From positions 992,001 through 1,056,000 of the forward strand of contig MU270027.1 of the NCBI GenBank assembly GCA_021432635.1: a stretch of 64,000 nt of DNA, in the 5' to 3' direction. Source of the stretch: Thozetella sp. PMI_491. Its lineage: Eukaryota > Ascomycota > Sordariomycetes > Chaetosphaeriales > Chaetosphaeriaceae. How positions within the stretch are numbered: the stretch's first letter is position 1; every line of letters starts with the position of its first letter. The notes under the pieces were generated by a model, which was not told where the DNA came from, searched no databases, and saw nothing but the letters and a program-made list of their open reading frames with translations. The translations under genes and the position numbers were made by a program. Positions 33,712 through 45,081 of the stretch are shown in pieces.

Positions 33712-35537
33712 GCGCTACTCACGGACGCAAGGTCAGGCCAGGGAGCCCCAAGGGCAAAGTCATTATGTTCATATTAAAGTAGTAGAACGTATTGGAGATA
33801 CCCCGATATCCATAAAGGCTCCCTATACTCATCGCAGCAAAACTGGTTGGCTGAGGCTAGCTGTCGGTAAGATTAGGTTGCTTTCGACTATCTGTCACGT
33901 CGGTGTTCATCGTTGCTGGTCAGCCGCCCATTCTTCGCCCCAGCCTCCCTTGGCTTGGGATTGTGCAGAATAGTGCAAGGTCACCTCGGACCCAGCCAGC
34001 CGGGTTAGGGAGAAACCGGCAATGTTGTACTTATGGTGAACGCAAGCGTGACACAAGGATGATTTGCAGTAAACACGCCTAGCCCAATGTGGCCGCTTAT
34101 GCCGATAGGCCCCCAACTCCGCGTCCCCAGGGCAAGGCACGATGCTTAATCCAGGGGCCAGGCACGCTCGGAGAAAATCCCGATGCCGAAGATCTCTCCA
34201 AAACGCGCAATGGCGTCGAGATTGCATCGGCATCCGCCGTCTAAGTTGCGGAACCGGGAGCCGAAGGCAAGAAAGACGCTCCGGACCCCGTACCTGGCGC
34301 CTCGCAGTTGAAATTAGATTACCGTGCCCCCCCGCGTGGTGCAGGAAACTAGTTTCATGTTTCGCCCGCTCGACCACGCGGTTAGAACCGCTGTTTCTTA
34401 AGCCTCCTGGGCCAACCGAGGCATCTTGGACCTCAGGCGAGGTAGACTTCAGCAGGACAAGGTCGGCTGCGCGCCAAGCACCACAGAGGCCCACGGGCGG
34501 TAGGGGAAAGGGGGAGGGGTGTCTCCTATTCTACTGCGGCAGCGAGTTGTCGGACTCTTTAGCGCGCGGGGGCTGAGCCTGTGCCCCCCGTCACCTCCCC
34601 GGCGGGATGTCGGTCTGTCTTTTCGTCCTAGAAGAACAAACTATCACCCCTGCGCGAGTTAGAATATGCCAGGTGTGAGGACATGGGATGACGGCGGCTT
34701 GTGCTCGGAAGCATAGCAGAAGCCTCGGTCCTGGGGGCTCGCTTGGGCCTAGATAGAGGCTGGTCACACACATCTTTGTCGAAAGACAACCAAACTATTA
34801 CTATTAGGTACTATCTTCACCAGGCTGCCCCCCCCCCTCGTCCCCTCTCACCTCCTTCCCAATTTCCCCGTCTCCGGTCGTCCATGAAGCCCTCGAGTCT
34901 TAAGAGGCGCCCTCAGCCACGCAACGGGCGTCCATAGCTCAGCGAGACAGGGATGCGAACTTTCTTTGACTACCCCCAAAGTCCTAACCCACCGGGCCGC
35001 TGTCGCACACAGAGGATATAAACAGCAGGCAGGATTTTGAGGCTGGCCGCGGGAGGCTTTTGGCCGACGCCGCCGGGGGCGGTTGGGTGATTTTAACAGA
35101 TGGAAAGCTATGTAGACAGAGATGCCAAAGACGACGGGAGGCCTCCGCAGGAAGTAAGAGGAACTAAATTATGAATTGGCAACGACGACAGACGCGTAGC
35201 CGGCCTCCCACCCCCTCAAAATGTTGTGATATTTCGTGGGAGGCTCTTGGCGGGCAAACGCTCCCAATCGGGAAATGGCGAAAGGAGCCACGTACGGGGG
35301 GACGGCAGCTAGGCTAGGTTCCGCGCTTATCAATCGATAATCGTCGAGGTGCACTCAACACCGAAGTTCCTGAACGTTGCAACGATCGAATGATATAAGT
35401 GGGGTGCGGAATCTATCGAGGAATCCTTTCACCGAGCCTTGGCTCCCCCGTCGAGCTGTTCTTGTCGAGAAAGCGCAAGGCGACAACCGAATCCAAGTGC
35501 GACCGACGACACGTCTAGTCCGAACCCTCCCCCCCCC

Positions 35538-35657
35538 NNNNNNNNNNNNNNNNNNNNNNNNNNNNNNNNNNNNNNNNNNNNNNNNNNNNNNNNNNNNNNN
35601 NNNNNNNNNNNNNNNNNNNNNNNNNNNNNNNNNNNNNNNNNNNNNNNNNNNNNNNNN
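35538..35657. other. Assembly gap (120 N) flanked by poly-C
   Basis: All bases are N. The left flank ends in C9 and the right flank begins with C7, so the gap probably stands over a long C homopolymer or other GC-rich sequence that could not be read. Apparent reading frames across it are meaningless. Confidence 0.98.
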
Positions 35658-36069
35658 CCCCCCCGGCGCCGCATCGGCGCCGACCAGAGATTGCGGCAGC
35701 CGATCGAGAGATATCGAGATACCCTGACGCCTTCAGGGACCAGTGCCTGGGCGTAGAACGCCCACTCAGGGGAACGCATACAGCCAGAAACGCCGCCTGG
35801 GCTGTTTATATAACACCTCCGCCAGGCACGGCACACGCGACAAGGCACACACACTGAGCACTATCGCCCAAAATAAGAGAGGGGAGACAGCCAGCGAGCC
35901 AGCGGGCGTGTAAGCCTGGGGCGTCCCCGGAGCTCGATTTAAGGTTTGAGTGGGACATCCCTGCCGCTCTGCTGGGAACGATGCCAAGCATTTTGGGGGG
36001 GACCCTTGAAGAGCAACCAGAACCAGACGTGTCAGTGCCGGAGTCTGGCGCCTACCTTGGCTACCTACC

Positions 36070-36143
36070 GCCCAGAGCCCAGCAAGCGTCCAGCATCCAG
36101 CATCTAACGTCCGGCGCCCAGCATCCAACACCCAGCGCCCAGC
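36070..36143. repeat. CCAGC(A/G)-type short tandem repeat
   Basis: Degenerate ~8-11-bp units such as GTCCAGCATC and GCGCCCAGCATC are repeated about seven times in non-coding sequence. Confidence 0.7.
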
Positions 36144-36981
36144 CGACTTGACCCGCTCTCGACCGTCCATCGACCCTCCCCCCACCGCTCCTCCCCACCC
36201 CGGTCAATCAGCGGGCTTCGCACTGCATCCCCAATCCGGAAGGACCCCTGTTCTACCGACGGTGATAGGTTAGGCCGCAGCTTCAATACATAGGCAGGTA
36301 CGCACGCATTGGGTCCTGGACTATAGGACGGACCGCATCGCAGACGCCCTTTTGAAGAGACGGTTTCGCAGGCCACTGGTCAGAGAACGAGCCTCGAGCG
36401 CGAGCTGGACACGGGAGCCCGTCAACAGGCGCGCGCACTGCACGCCTTCTGTCGAAGCCTGGCCCCTCCCCTTCACCTCACACCCCTCCCCCCCTACCTA
36501 GTTCAGTCCAGCAGTACCGTACATCACCCTCTCCCCGCTACCTCTCTCTCAGCCCTGGTATTCCGGGATTGCTCTGATACCTCGACCGTTGGACATTCCC
36601 AGGGGGGTACACACGCGCAACGGTTCTGGCGCCACGCTTCTGATTGATTCGCACGGCCGCCATCAGCCGTCGCGCCGGCGAGGTTGGACCGTTGAAAGGT
36701 CCCGGCCGTTGCCCCTCCCCCCTGCTCCTACCCTGGGCCTCAGCCCACATTCAGCCCTATCCATTTATTGACTGGTAGGCGACCAGGGAGTGGGCAGGTA
36801 GGGGTCACGGACCGCGATCTGGACAGCGGCGAGCGCGAGATATGTACCGCCGCCTTCGTCGTTTCCTAATCCATCTTGCTTGAGCCTAGACGTTGCGTGC
36901 CCAAAGGACGATAGGCGCGAAGAACGACAATCACCCGACGGAAATCGAGAGAGAAATATAAGGGGGAGAGTGTGGTGTGCA

Positions 36982-37001
36982 TGTGTGTGTGTGTGTGTGT
37001 G
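36982..37001. repeat. (TG)10 microsatellite
   Basis: Ten perfect TG units in intergenic sequence upstream of the C6 regulator. Confidence 0.95.
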
Positions 37002-37550
37002 AGTTTTAAGAAAAAAGGAAAACAACACGAAGCTCCCCCCCCGAAGGCTGGGTTGTGCGAGCGGCCCTCCCCCTCCTTTCTTCTATATGCGGATTACGAC
37101 CGCCCGCCAGACCGCCATGAGCACCACCACATCGCCCTGGAGCCAAAAGGAGTAACCAGCGAAATCCAGCGGGCAAAAGTCCAAAGTACGCATCATCAAC
37201 CAAGAGGTTGTCCAGCACCCGCGCAAACAAGCAAGCCATCAACGGCGCTCCTGACATCAGCCCAAGCCAGGACCCAAATCGGTCCAGAGAGAGGCCGCTT
37301 GAGCGAATCCGAGACGGTACCGCTGCCGCCTCCTCGCCGCCTTGGACCCAGCCGGCGCCGTTCCGCCTCACTTGTCGCCATTCCCTTTCGAATCTCAGCG
37401 GCGGCGGTCGTCGACGGCGTCGCTGCCCACACACCAAAGCATCGAGAACCCCCCCCCCCCCTTCTTCTTCTCCCCACTCTCTTCTTTTTATATATCATAT
37501 TTTTTTTCTTAGTCAGTGTTGTCAGCGCCCTCTAGTGGCCGGGTAGGAAG

Positions 37551-39866
37551 ATGGTATACTGCGGCAAGCCCAGTAAAGGGTGTTCCAACTGCCGTGAGCG
37601 CAAGATTCGCGTAAGTAGTCCCCTTTTGGAATCCATTCAACGCCGCCTCGACCCCTCCTCCCCTTTTCTTTTTGGGCGCCTCCCCATGCCGGGAGCGGTG
37701 TCCGCCCCACTCTTCCACACAATAAGTCCTCGAATGGGTCATCCGAGAGCCTCACTGGCCTGCCGCACAAGCCATCGGCGTGCACTTTCCCCATATCAGA
37801 CAGTATCAGCCAGATGACCGGCCTGTTGGTGCTTCCTTTCGTGCTGGTTTCCTCCTCTGTTCACACCTTTCTGCCGTCTTCCCGCCCCGATTCCCATCCC
37901 CCCTCCCGATTCACGTCACCGCATCGTCGTTCGGCATGCAGCTCGTACGTAGATTAACCTGCATCGTGGCTTCTAGTGTGACCAACGAGAGCCAGGATGT
38001 GGCCAATGCGAGAAGCGGCAGCAACTCTGCCCCGGTTACCGCAACCTGGTGGACTTGATGTTCCGAGACGAGAGCTCGCACGTTATTAAGAAGGCTAAAG
38101 CCAAGGCACGTAAGAGGGGTGCTGCCACCGGGATAGGCGACTCCGAGGACTCGTCTTCGCCCGAGACAGAAAGCAGTCCATTCTTCCAAAGTGTACCGTC
38201 CCGTGGAAGAGGCTCACTATCGCTCATCACACCTGCCAGCCGGTTCAGCAACCAGCCCGGCGTCATGGCCGACTGGTCATACGACAACAGCAGTCTTCTG
38301 CCGTCACCAGACTCAGGCAGCTGGCCTGAAACGCCAAATTTTGGCAACTTGCTGTACAATCTCGCCCCGACGTGCCAAGAGAGAGGGACAGCATACTTCT
38401 TCTCGCGCTATGTCACCATTGACGAGAATGCATGCCACCAGAGGTTTGACTTTGTGTATGATGTATGGAAGCCCGGCGTCTTGGCTTCCGACCGGCAGGT
38501 AGATGGGGTGCTGGCCAGCATGACCGCGGTTGGGCTGATGGGCCTGGCCAACATGACGAAGTCGGGCGAGCTGATGGACGCGGCGCGGAAGTCGTACGGG
38601 ACCGCCCTCCGACTGACCAACTACGCACTCAAGAATCCCGTCGAGGCCGTAAAGGACACCACCATGCTCTCGGTCCTCATCCTGGGTCTCTTCGAGATGA
38701 TGACCGAGAACACGCCGCGGACGGCCAAGGCCTTCCAGGAGCACGTCAACGGCGCCGCGGCGCTCGCCAAGCTGCGCGGGGCCAACCAGTTCCGTACCGC
38801 CGCAGGCATGAAGATGTTCATGATGCTCTGCCAGCGCGTCATGATCAGCTGCATCCAGCGTGAGGTACCGATGCCCGAGACGTTGGTCAACCTGCGCAGG
38901 GAGATGGGCAAGTTCCTCGACGCCTCCGACCCGACCTGGCAGATCACGACGCCGATATATGAGGTGCTGCAGATCCGCTATGACATCAAGAGCGGCGCCC
39001 TCACCGACCCCGAGGTCATCATCGGTCGTCTCGTCGGCATCGAGGACGATTTCGAGAAGCTGATCAGACGCTTCCCCAAGTCCTGGCACTACCGGACTTT
39101 CCGCGTGTCGCGGCGACACCCGGCCATCTTCGGTGACCTGTGCCATCTGTATCCCAGCATGTGGCACGCTACCGTCTGGAATGGGATCCGGACGATGCGC
39201 CTCCTCGTGCTGGAGACCATCTTGGCTGAGATCCACAAGGATTCCGAGAGCCTCGTGCCGCGGCTCATGTCCGACTGGTACATTGAGGTCTTTGCCGACG
39301 CAAAGTCCAAGGCCGAGCGCATGATCGAGGCCATCAACGCGAGCGTCCCGCAGCACCTGGGCCTGCTGAACAAGGGCAACGGGAACCTCGAGAACCTGAC
39401 GCCAGCCACGACGCCCATATCGAGCGTCGAGGTCCGGCAAACGCCCAGCCCGCCGACCTCGCCGTCTAGCCGAGCGTCCAGCTCCTCGGCGGCGTCGTCG
39501 TCCGGGGGCGAGAGCCCGAGGAGGAAGACCAAGAGAGAGCCGAAGGGACCGACACTAATCGACCCGACGCGGGCAACGAGCCCCGAAGACGAATCAGAGC
39601 GCTTCATGCTACTGGCGTCGGCGACGAATACACTAGTATGGCCGCTGTACATGGTGGGTATGTCCTCCCTGTGCACTGAGCCCATGAAGGTATACGTAAT
39701 CGAGCGGTTAAGGACCATGTACATGGAGACGTCGCTGAAGCAAGCGAATGACGTGGCAAACCTGCTCGAGGAGCATGAGATCGACCCGGAGTGGATGCAG
39801 TTCCACCTGCCGGAGAGGAGCCCAGCCGGCTCACGGCCGAACGGGGCTGCCGAGCTGTTGGTATAA
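37551..39866 (+). CDS. Zn2Cys6 (C6) transcription factor
   Basis: Two exons (37551-37610 and 37977-39866) join in phase 0 to give 649 aa. Splicing creates the zinc cluster CSNCRERKIRC-DQREPGC-GQCEKRQQLC at residues 11-38 (spacing C-x2-C-x6-C-x6-C-x2-C-x6-C), the DNA-binding domain of fungal binuclear-cluster regulators; the intron falls just before the third Cys. A basic linker follows (KKAKAKARKR), then a fungal transcription-factor middle region from about residue 130 of the Fungal_trans_2 type, and a Ser-rich stretch near residue 500. It is probably nuclear; its targets are unknown. The intron is long for this genome (366 bp), and its retention would truncate the protein at 88 aa within half a zinc cluster. 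Confidence 0.91.
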
Positions 39867-40182
39867 ATGTCATCTGAACACACGAGGGAAATGCACTAGC
39901 GGCGTTCAAAGGCTACGGGGGAAGCCGGGATGAGATGGTCATCGTCTGCAAAGATGTAGCAATGAAATGATTTTATGAGCATCAAATCTGTGCCGATAGC
40001 CGGGATGGTGGTCACTCACTGGTGCGCTTGGGTACAACGTGAGACCTCTATTGGCACGAGCTTGCCCCTTGTCCTTTTTTTTTTCCTTTTTGTTTCTTCT
40101 TGATTGAAGGCGCCCGCTCTCGTGTGATCCGCAGACATGTCTGTGTGTAGCAACACAAGGCCACGGGGTGCCTCCGGGGTTC
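39867..40182. other. Convergent intergenic region
   Basis: 316 bp between the 3' ends of the C6 regulator and PPIL2, with a T-rich stretch (about 40075-40100) that probably belongs to the 3' regions. Nothing else seen. Confidence 0.5.
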
Positions 40183-41913
40183 TCACCAGCTGTCGAAATT
40201 TCCAAAACCTCCCGTCTTGGCCTTCTTGCGCGATGGCTCCTCCCATGTATCCATGGCTTCTTCTTCAACCGCATCGTCCTGTGGGGCCGCGAGGCTTGCC
40301 TGCAAATATTTGCCCACGCTGCTAGCTGCTTTATCTTCCGCCACAGTGCCGTCGTCGCGGATCCGTTTGCCTGTCCAAGTCGTCTTGTCATCGTCGGTGC
40401 CGCCTCGGCGCTGGATCTCGGCTTTTTTCTCCTCCTCCCGGTCGTGCTGGCCCTTTTCTTTGAGAAACTCCTCGAAGGGGTCCAAGAACACAACGACATC
40501 CTTGATGAATATCTTGTTTAGCGGGCGGTCCGATCCGTCCGTCTCGACCGCCTCCATCTTTGCGAGAACGTCCAGGCCGCCCACGACCTTGCCAAATATC
40601 GTGTGCTTTCGGTCGAGGTGTTTGACGGGGCGGTAGGTGATGAAGAACTGACTTGAGTTTGTGTTCTTTCCCTTGTTGGCCATGCTAACCATGCCACGGG
40701 CATCATGAGTCAGAGGCCCTTCAAACTCGTCCGCAAAGTTCTTGCCCCAGATGCTTGTCCCGCCCTTCCCGGTCCCGGTCGGGTCCCCTCCCTGGATCAT
40801 AAAATTCTTGATGTTTCGGTGAAAAGCCACGCCTTTGTAGTAGCCTTTTTGCGACAACTTGATAAAGTTCCACACGGCTCGCGGCGCCGTCTCTGTCTGG
40901 AGCTCTATGTTGATGTTTCCGAGGTTGGTCTCCAGCCTGGCATAGCCCTTGACCTTGACTCGCCTCGGCTTCAGCATCCATTCCTCGTCTGAGAGCAAAG
41001 CTCTCTCCCCGCTGGTCTCTGGCGTTAGGCCGGTGCTTGTAAAACTCGCAGCCGCCTTGCCGGTGGTGTAGGAGGCTGCATTATGGGCCAGTTTCTTCTG
41101 CTGAATCATGGGCTGCCGAGGGGCGTTGGACGCGGCGGTTTTCACCAGAGCCTTGTTCGACCTGTTGACATCTCCGCCAGCCTCCCTCTCCCTCCTTGCA
41201 CGCTCAACGGCCTCCTTGGCCCGAAGCACCTTGTCTCCTATCCGGCCTAGGGCGTCAATGTTGACATTGCCCGCCAGGCGCTCCGCTTCTTGCTCTTTGG
41301 TCGTCATGGCTTCCCCGCCATCCTGGAGGTATTTGAACTGATTGAGGTCGCGGCTCGCCGCATTTTGCGGATCTTGCAGCGTGATAATGTCTTTTCGAGT
41401 GAACTCCTCGTCGTCGACGAGATCCCGCCACATCTTCGCCTTGATGTTCATGCGCTCGACCGTCTCCCAGGCGAAGACGTTCGCGTAGCTGCCATGGCGG
41501 ATCGCGACGATGTGTGTGTTGTCGGTAAAGACCTTGAAGGTGACAGGGTCGATCAAGTCGCCTTTGCCATCGGTAGGGCCGGCGTTGCGGTTCGCTTCGG
41601 CGTCGGCGTTGCGCGCAAAGTTGAGCTTGATGAGATCCTTGGCCGCGAGCGGCTGACCGTCGACTGGGTTGGTCGCGTGCTTTTCCAGCCAGGACCCGAT
41701 GACCTCGACGTCGAATATTGTGCCGTCCGGGGTGCACACGGGGTTCTTGAAGGGCTGCAGGGAGGCCGCGCAGAAGTTGAAGGGAAGGCGGCGGAAGCTC
41801 GCGCCGCCTCGCTTTGCACGCTCGCCAGCGTTCGCGCCGACGCTGGCCGAGTATGCGTCTCCAGAGGACCACTCGCTGTGGGTGACGTAAAGCTTGTCGG
41901 TGTTCTTCCCCAT
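40183..41913 (-). CDS. PPIL2/Cyp8, U-box cyclophilin
   Basis: A single exon encodes 576 aa, the usual size of fungal PPIL2. An N-terminal U-box (about residues 35-110: PFKNPVCTPDGTIFDVEVI, later NPVDGQPL) and a second partial U-box-like segment (DLIDPVTFKVFTDNTHIVAI) precede a cyclophilin domain at about 320-485. That domain keeps the catalytic-site signature (FHRNIKNFMIQGGDP, SQFFITY); the position of the cyclosporin-contacting Trp is His (PVKHLDRKHTIFG), common in this subfamily. PPIL2 is a nuclear, spliceosome-associated isomerase with E3 ubiquitin-ligase activity. The C-terminus is Lys/Glu-rich. It is divergent from the PTM1-type gene 892 bp away. Confidence 0.95.
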   Translation of the reverse strand: MGKNTDKLYVTHSEWSSGDAYSASVGANAGERAKRGGASFRRLPFNFCAASLQPFKNPVCTPDGTIFDVEVIGSWLEKHATNPVDGQPLAAKDLIKLNFARNADAEANRNAGPTDGKGDLIDPVTFKVFTDNTHIVAIRHGSYANVFAWETVERMNIKAKMWRDLVDDEEFTRKDIITLQDPQNAASRDLNQFKYLQDGGEAMTTKEQEAERLAGNVNIDALGRIGDKVLRAKEAVERARREREAGGDVNRSNKALVKTAASNAPRQPMIQQKKLAHNAASYTTGKAAASFTSTGLTPETSGERALLSDEEWMLKPRRVKVKGYARLETNLGNINIELQTETAPRAVWNFIKLSQKGYYKGVAFHRNIKNFMIQGGDPTGTGKGGTSIWGKNFADEFEGPLTHDARGMVSMANKGKNTNSSQFFITYRPVKHLDRKHTIFGKVVGGLDVLAKMEAVETDGSDRPLNKIFIKDVVVFLDPFEEFLKEKGQHDREEEKKAEIQRRGGTDDDKTTWTGKRIRDDGTVAEDKAASSVGKYLQASLAAPQDDAVEEEAMDTWEEPSRKKAKTGGFGNFDSW

Positions 41914-42805
41914 TCTGCTCGTGCGCCGGGGGCGGGAAGCGGTGGTGCAGGATGGGCCGAGAGCCTTCTTGTTGTCGTCGTCGGCGGCAGGGTCCTCCCG
42001 CTCACGCTTTAACTACTACATACAGGATGCAGGTAGGTAGGTAGGTAGGCACGGCAGCAAGGTACGAGGGTACTTGGTCAAAAGTGGTGGCAACGCCCCA
42101 CTTTATCTTTTTTGTATTCCCAAAACGGGTCCTCACTTTTTGTACTGTACCGAGTAACTCCGTAACTACTACGTAAGTGTCAGCGGATCCTCCCCAAGAA
42201 CACGAAGCAGTATTGAGGTACTTGATGGGTCTTGGACTCTTTGGCTCCCTCCGCACTAGGGAATTGTTTGTTAGCAGCCTCAGGACTTGACCTCGCAACA
42301 TCGTGAAGCCCAGAGCAGCCTCTCACCATCGCCTCTTCCCTGGCGCTGGTTCTTAGCGTGTTCTTCGGCGCTTGTTCCCGGGTGCTTATAGTTCGAAACA
42401 AATTCCTCCCGGAGTCCTATCTTATCGGCTACCGGGGGTGATTGCGCTCTTGCGCTCCACAAGACAAGGGTGGCTTGGACGTCCACTGCCAACCAGGGGG
42501 CGCCAAGCTGCGCCGAGCTTGCGCAACGTCGAAGTTCCAGTTTGAGCTGCCTTGCGCATCTGAACAACAACGCTACTTTCGGGCTGGCCGTCGTTTTTCT
42601 CCCCGACGAACACTGGGTGCCAACATCCATCCTATCTGCGAGTCGGACCAAGACCAAAGGCAGCTTGTCGGATTGATTTCGCGTGCCGACCGCCTCGGGA
42701 GCCTTTTTTCCCTCCTTCTCTTTGCTACGCGGCTCGCTGAGGCCAAGCAGCCAGCCCTGTCCGGACTGCCACACAACACCGAGGATCCTACACAGGCCAC
42801 CCATC
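41914..42805. other. Divergent promoter region PPIL2 / PTM1-like
   Basis: 892 bp shared by two divergent genes. It contains an AGGT/GTAG tetranucleotide repeat (42031-42049) and an ACTCCGTA octamer (42157-42164), part of the family seen elsewhere as TACTCCGTA. Overlapping short frames have no recognisable domain. Confidence 0.5.
42031..42049. repeat. AGGT tetranucleotide microsatellite
   Basis: Nearly five AGGT units, 118 bp upstream of the PPIL2 ATG. Confidence 0.9.
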
Positions 42806-44780
42806 ATGAGGAGGTGGGCTTCCGCTCTGCTCCTACTGGCGCTGTCCATTGGGACTGCAAAGGCACTAGAAGTCAGGCTAGTATGTTGTTCCCCCCTCCC
42901 GTCACGTTCGTTCCTGTGCAGTGCCATCGGCCCACCCCCGGTCTTCGATGGAGTTTGGTTGCTGATACGAGGCTCTTGCAGGACGAGACAAATGAGAACA
43001 GACAACGATGCTCTGGTGCGTTCTCGAACCGACATTGGCGATCGCCCCCTCCTCGATGTTCGCTAACTAACTCCCGCCAGGCATGTACAGCAGGAACACA
43101 TGGGGCGGGCCGGTCGAGCCGTACATCTCGGTCAAATTCACGGACGTGGGCAAGGACTCGTCGGCAGACCCAGTCGTCAGCCTGGTGATATTCGAGTGGA
43201 AAGATGAAGACTTTATCGGTATCCGGGCGAACCCAGACGATCCCCAGAAGATTGGCATTTGCGAGACTAGCCAGGTCACAGCCGGCTACTGCAACGAGAC
43301 CGACATTGGCAAGTTCATACTCGCGCCCAATGCCACCGAAAAGTCGCAAAACCTCATCTTCACCGATGCTATCCATCTCAAAGACACCAGCCCGAAGCAC
43401 TACGATATTAAAAAGACGGGCTACTTCTGTGTGCTCACGGACAAGTTCAACGCCACGCAATATGAGGCCGTGGTCGAGTTCCGCAATGCCTATGGCGAGC
43501 TTCCTGCTACCCAGATCCCCAAGCTGCCGTTCTACGGAGGAATCACCATTCTCTATGCTTTGGTCTTGGTGTTCTGGGGCTTTCTGTACTTCCAACACCG
43601 CTCTGATATATGTGAGTATTGGGGACGCGGCGTCTAGGTTCTACGTGCGCCTAAGACTAACGTGCAACAGTGGCGGTGCAGAATTACATAACAGCGATCC
43701 TCATCTTCCTTGTCATCGAGATGCTGATGACGTGGGGATTCTATGGTGAGCGCACACCAGACGGGCACGGCCTACCCGTACCAGGAGCTTAGCTAACAAG
43801 CATAGATTATCTGAACCGAAATGGATCGAATCTGGGAGCCAAGGTGCTTTTGGTGGTTGTCGCGGTTCTCAATGCCGTCCGCAACTCCTTCTCCTTCTTC
43901 CTACTGCTCATCGTCTGCATGGGCTACGGAGTTGTCAAGCCGACGCTGGGGCGGACCATGATCTACGTGCGATGGCTGGCTTTTGCCCACTTCGTCTTCG
44001 GTCTGGTTTACGCCATTACCAGCCTGCTGGTTACCCCTGACAGCGCCGGTATGTCGTATCCATTTCAAGAATGTCTCTTGCCTGCCCATAGGAAGCCACT
44101 GACACCATCCAGGCCCCTTCGTCCTTCTCATCGTCCTGCCGCTCGCCGGCACACTGACTGCGTTCTACGTCTGGACGCTTAACTCTCTCAATTTCACGCT
44201 GAAGGACCTAAGGGAGCGCAAGCAGCACGTCAAGGAGGCCATGTACAAGAAGCTTTGGTGGTGCATCCTCCTGTCCATCATGGTCATCTTCGGCTTCTTC
44301 TTCTTCAACTCGTTCTCGTTCGCCTCGGCCAGCGATCCCGACTACGTGCCCTTCCACTGGAAGAGCCGCTGGTTCATTCTCGACGGCTGGCTCAACCTCG
44401 TTTATTTTGCCGACGTTGCCTGGGTCGCCTACGTGTGGCGCCCGACCGCCAACAACCGCCGTTTCGCCATGAGTGACGAGATTGCCCAGGATGAGGACGG
44501 CGCGTTTAACTTGGGCAACATGGACATCGGTGCACCGGACGATGACTCGGACGATGAGGAGGCTCGCATCGCCGGCAAGCCGGCCTCGAGCCCCTCGGGA
44601 CACTACGCCCCGCCTCCTGGACCGCCACCCTCACGGTCTCAGCCCCAGGTGATCAGGACGAACGCACCTAGGGAGTCTCTGGATGGCGAGACAATCTTTG
44701 CTGTTGGGGAAGATGGCGATAAATTCTCCGATGACGAAGGGAGCGACGAGGGTGAGCATTTGGTCGGCCGGAGGAAGTAA
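42806..44780 (+). CDS. PTM1/GPR107-type Golgi seven-TM protein
   Basis: Six exons (42806-42880, 42982-43015, 43081-43611, 43671-43745, 43806-44048, 44113-44780) give 541 aa. A signal peptide (RRWASALLLLALSIGTAKA) leads into a ~180-residue luminal domain with paired cysteines (ICETSQVTAGYC) and N-glycosylation sequons. Seven hydrophobic segments follow from YGGITILYALVLVFWGFLYF to WLNLVYFADVAWVAYVW. Conserved Lung_7-TM_R sequences are GYGVVKPTLG and FFFFNSFSF. The cytosolic tail is acidic and Pro-rich. Members (yeast Ptm1, human GPR107/108) reside in the Golgi/endosomal system and act in trafficking. The 34-nt second exon is supported because it keeps the frame and carries conserved ENRQRCSG-type sequence. 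Confidence 0.93.
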
Positions 44781-45081
44781 AATTAAAGACCAAATTTGGA
44801 AGGAGGAACAATACCTGTATAGTCTAGGCGTGTCTTGCTTTGTCTGAGTAGAGAGGCATTGGGCGTTGATCTTGGAATTACACGCGCATTGGGCTATCCA
44901 TAGATAGCCGTCTTCTGTTTCACGGCCCGGAGCGGTAGGAAATGATCCCAAGTATTCCATTGGTGCAACTGCATGGGCACCTTTAATAAACCCTCTGTTT
45001 GCTTCCCGGTGATAGTATACATGTAGGAGTACAACAGAAAAATGCACCGGGAAGACCTAGTGGCTAGGCGATGAACGCTAC
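44781..45081. other. Convergent intergenic region
   Basis: 301 bp between PTM1-like and NDUFAF7 3' ends; AT-rich near 44780-45020, consistent with 3' UTRs. Nothing else seen. Confidence 0.5.

Larger units (their letters stand above)
33712..37550. other. Gene-poor region with assembly gap
   Basis: About 3.8 kb between the WSC gene and the C6 regulator, both on the plus strand. It contains a C10 tract (34828-34837), a 120-N gap (35538-35657), a short tandem repeat (36070-36143), a (TG)10 microsatellite (36982-37001) and a C13 tract (37449-37461), which is 89 bp before the C6-regulator ATG. Open frames (for example 33907-34494 minus) have no recognisable domain. Confidence 0.5.

Noticed and set aside
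34930-35010. tRNA-like sequence (words similar to AGCTCAG and GGACTTTG)
   Set aside because: No acceptor stem pairs and the T-arm does not form on either strand.
38313-39440. 375-codon minus-strand ORF opposite the C6 regulator
   Set aside because: Antisense shadow of a GC-rich coding exon; His/Gly/Leu-rich with no domain.
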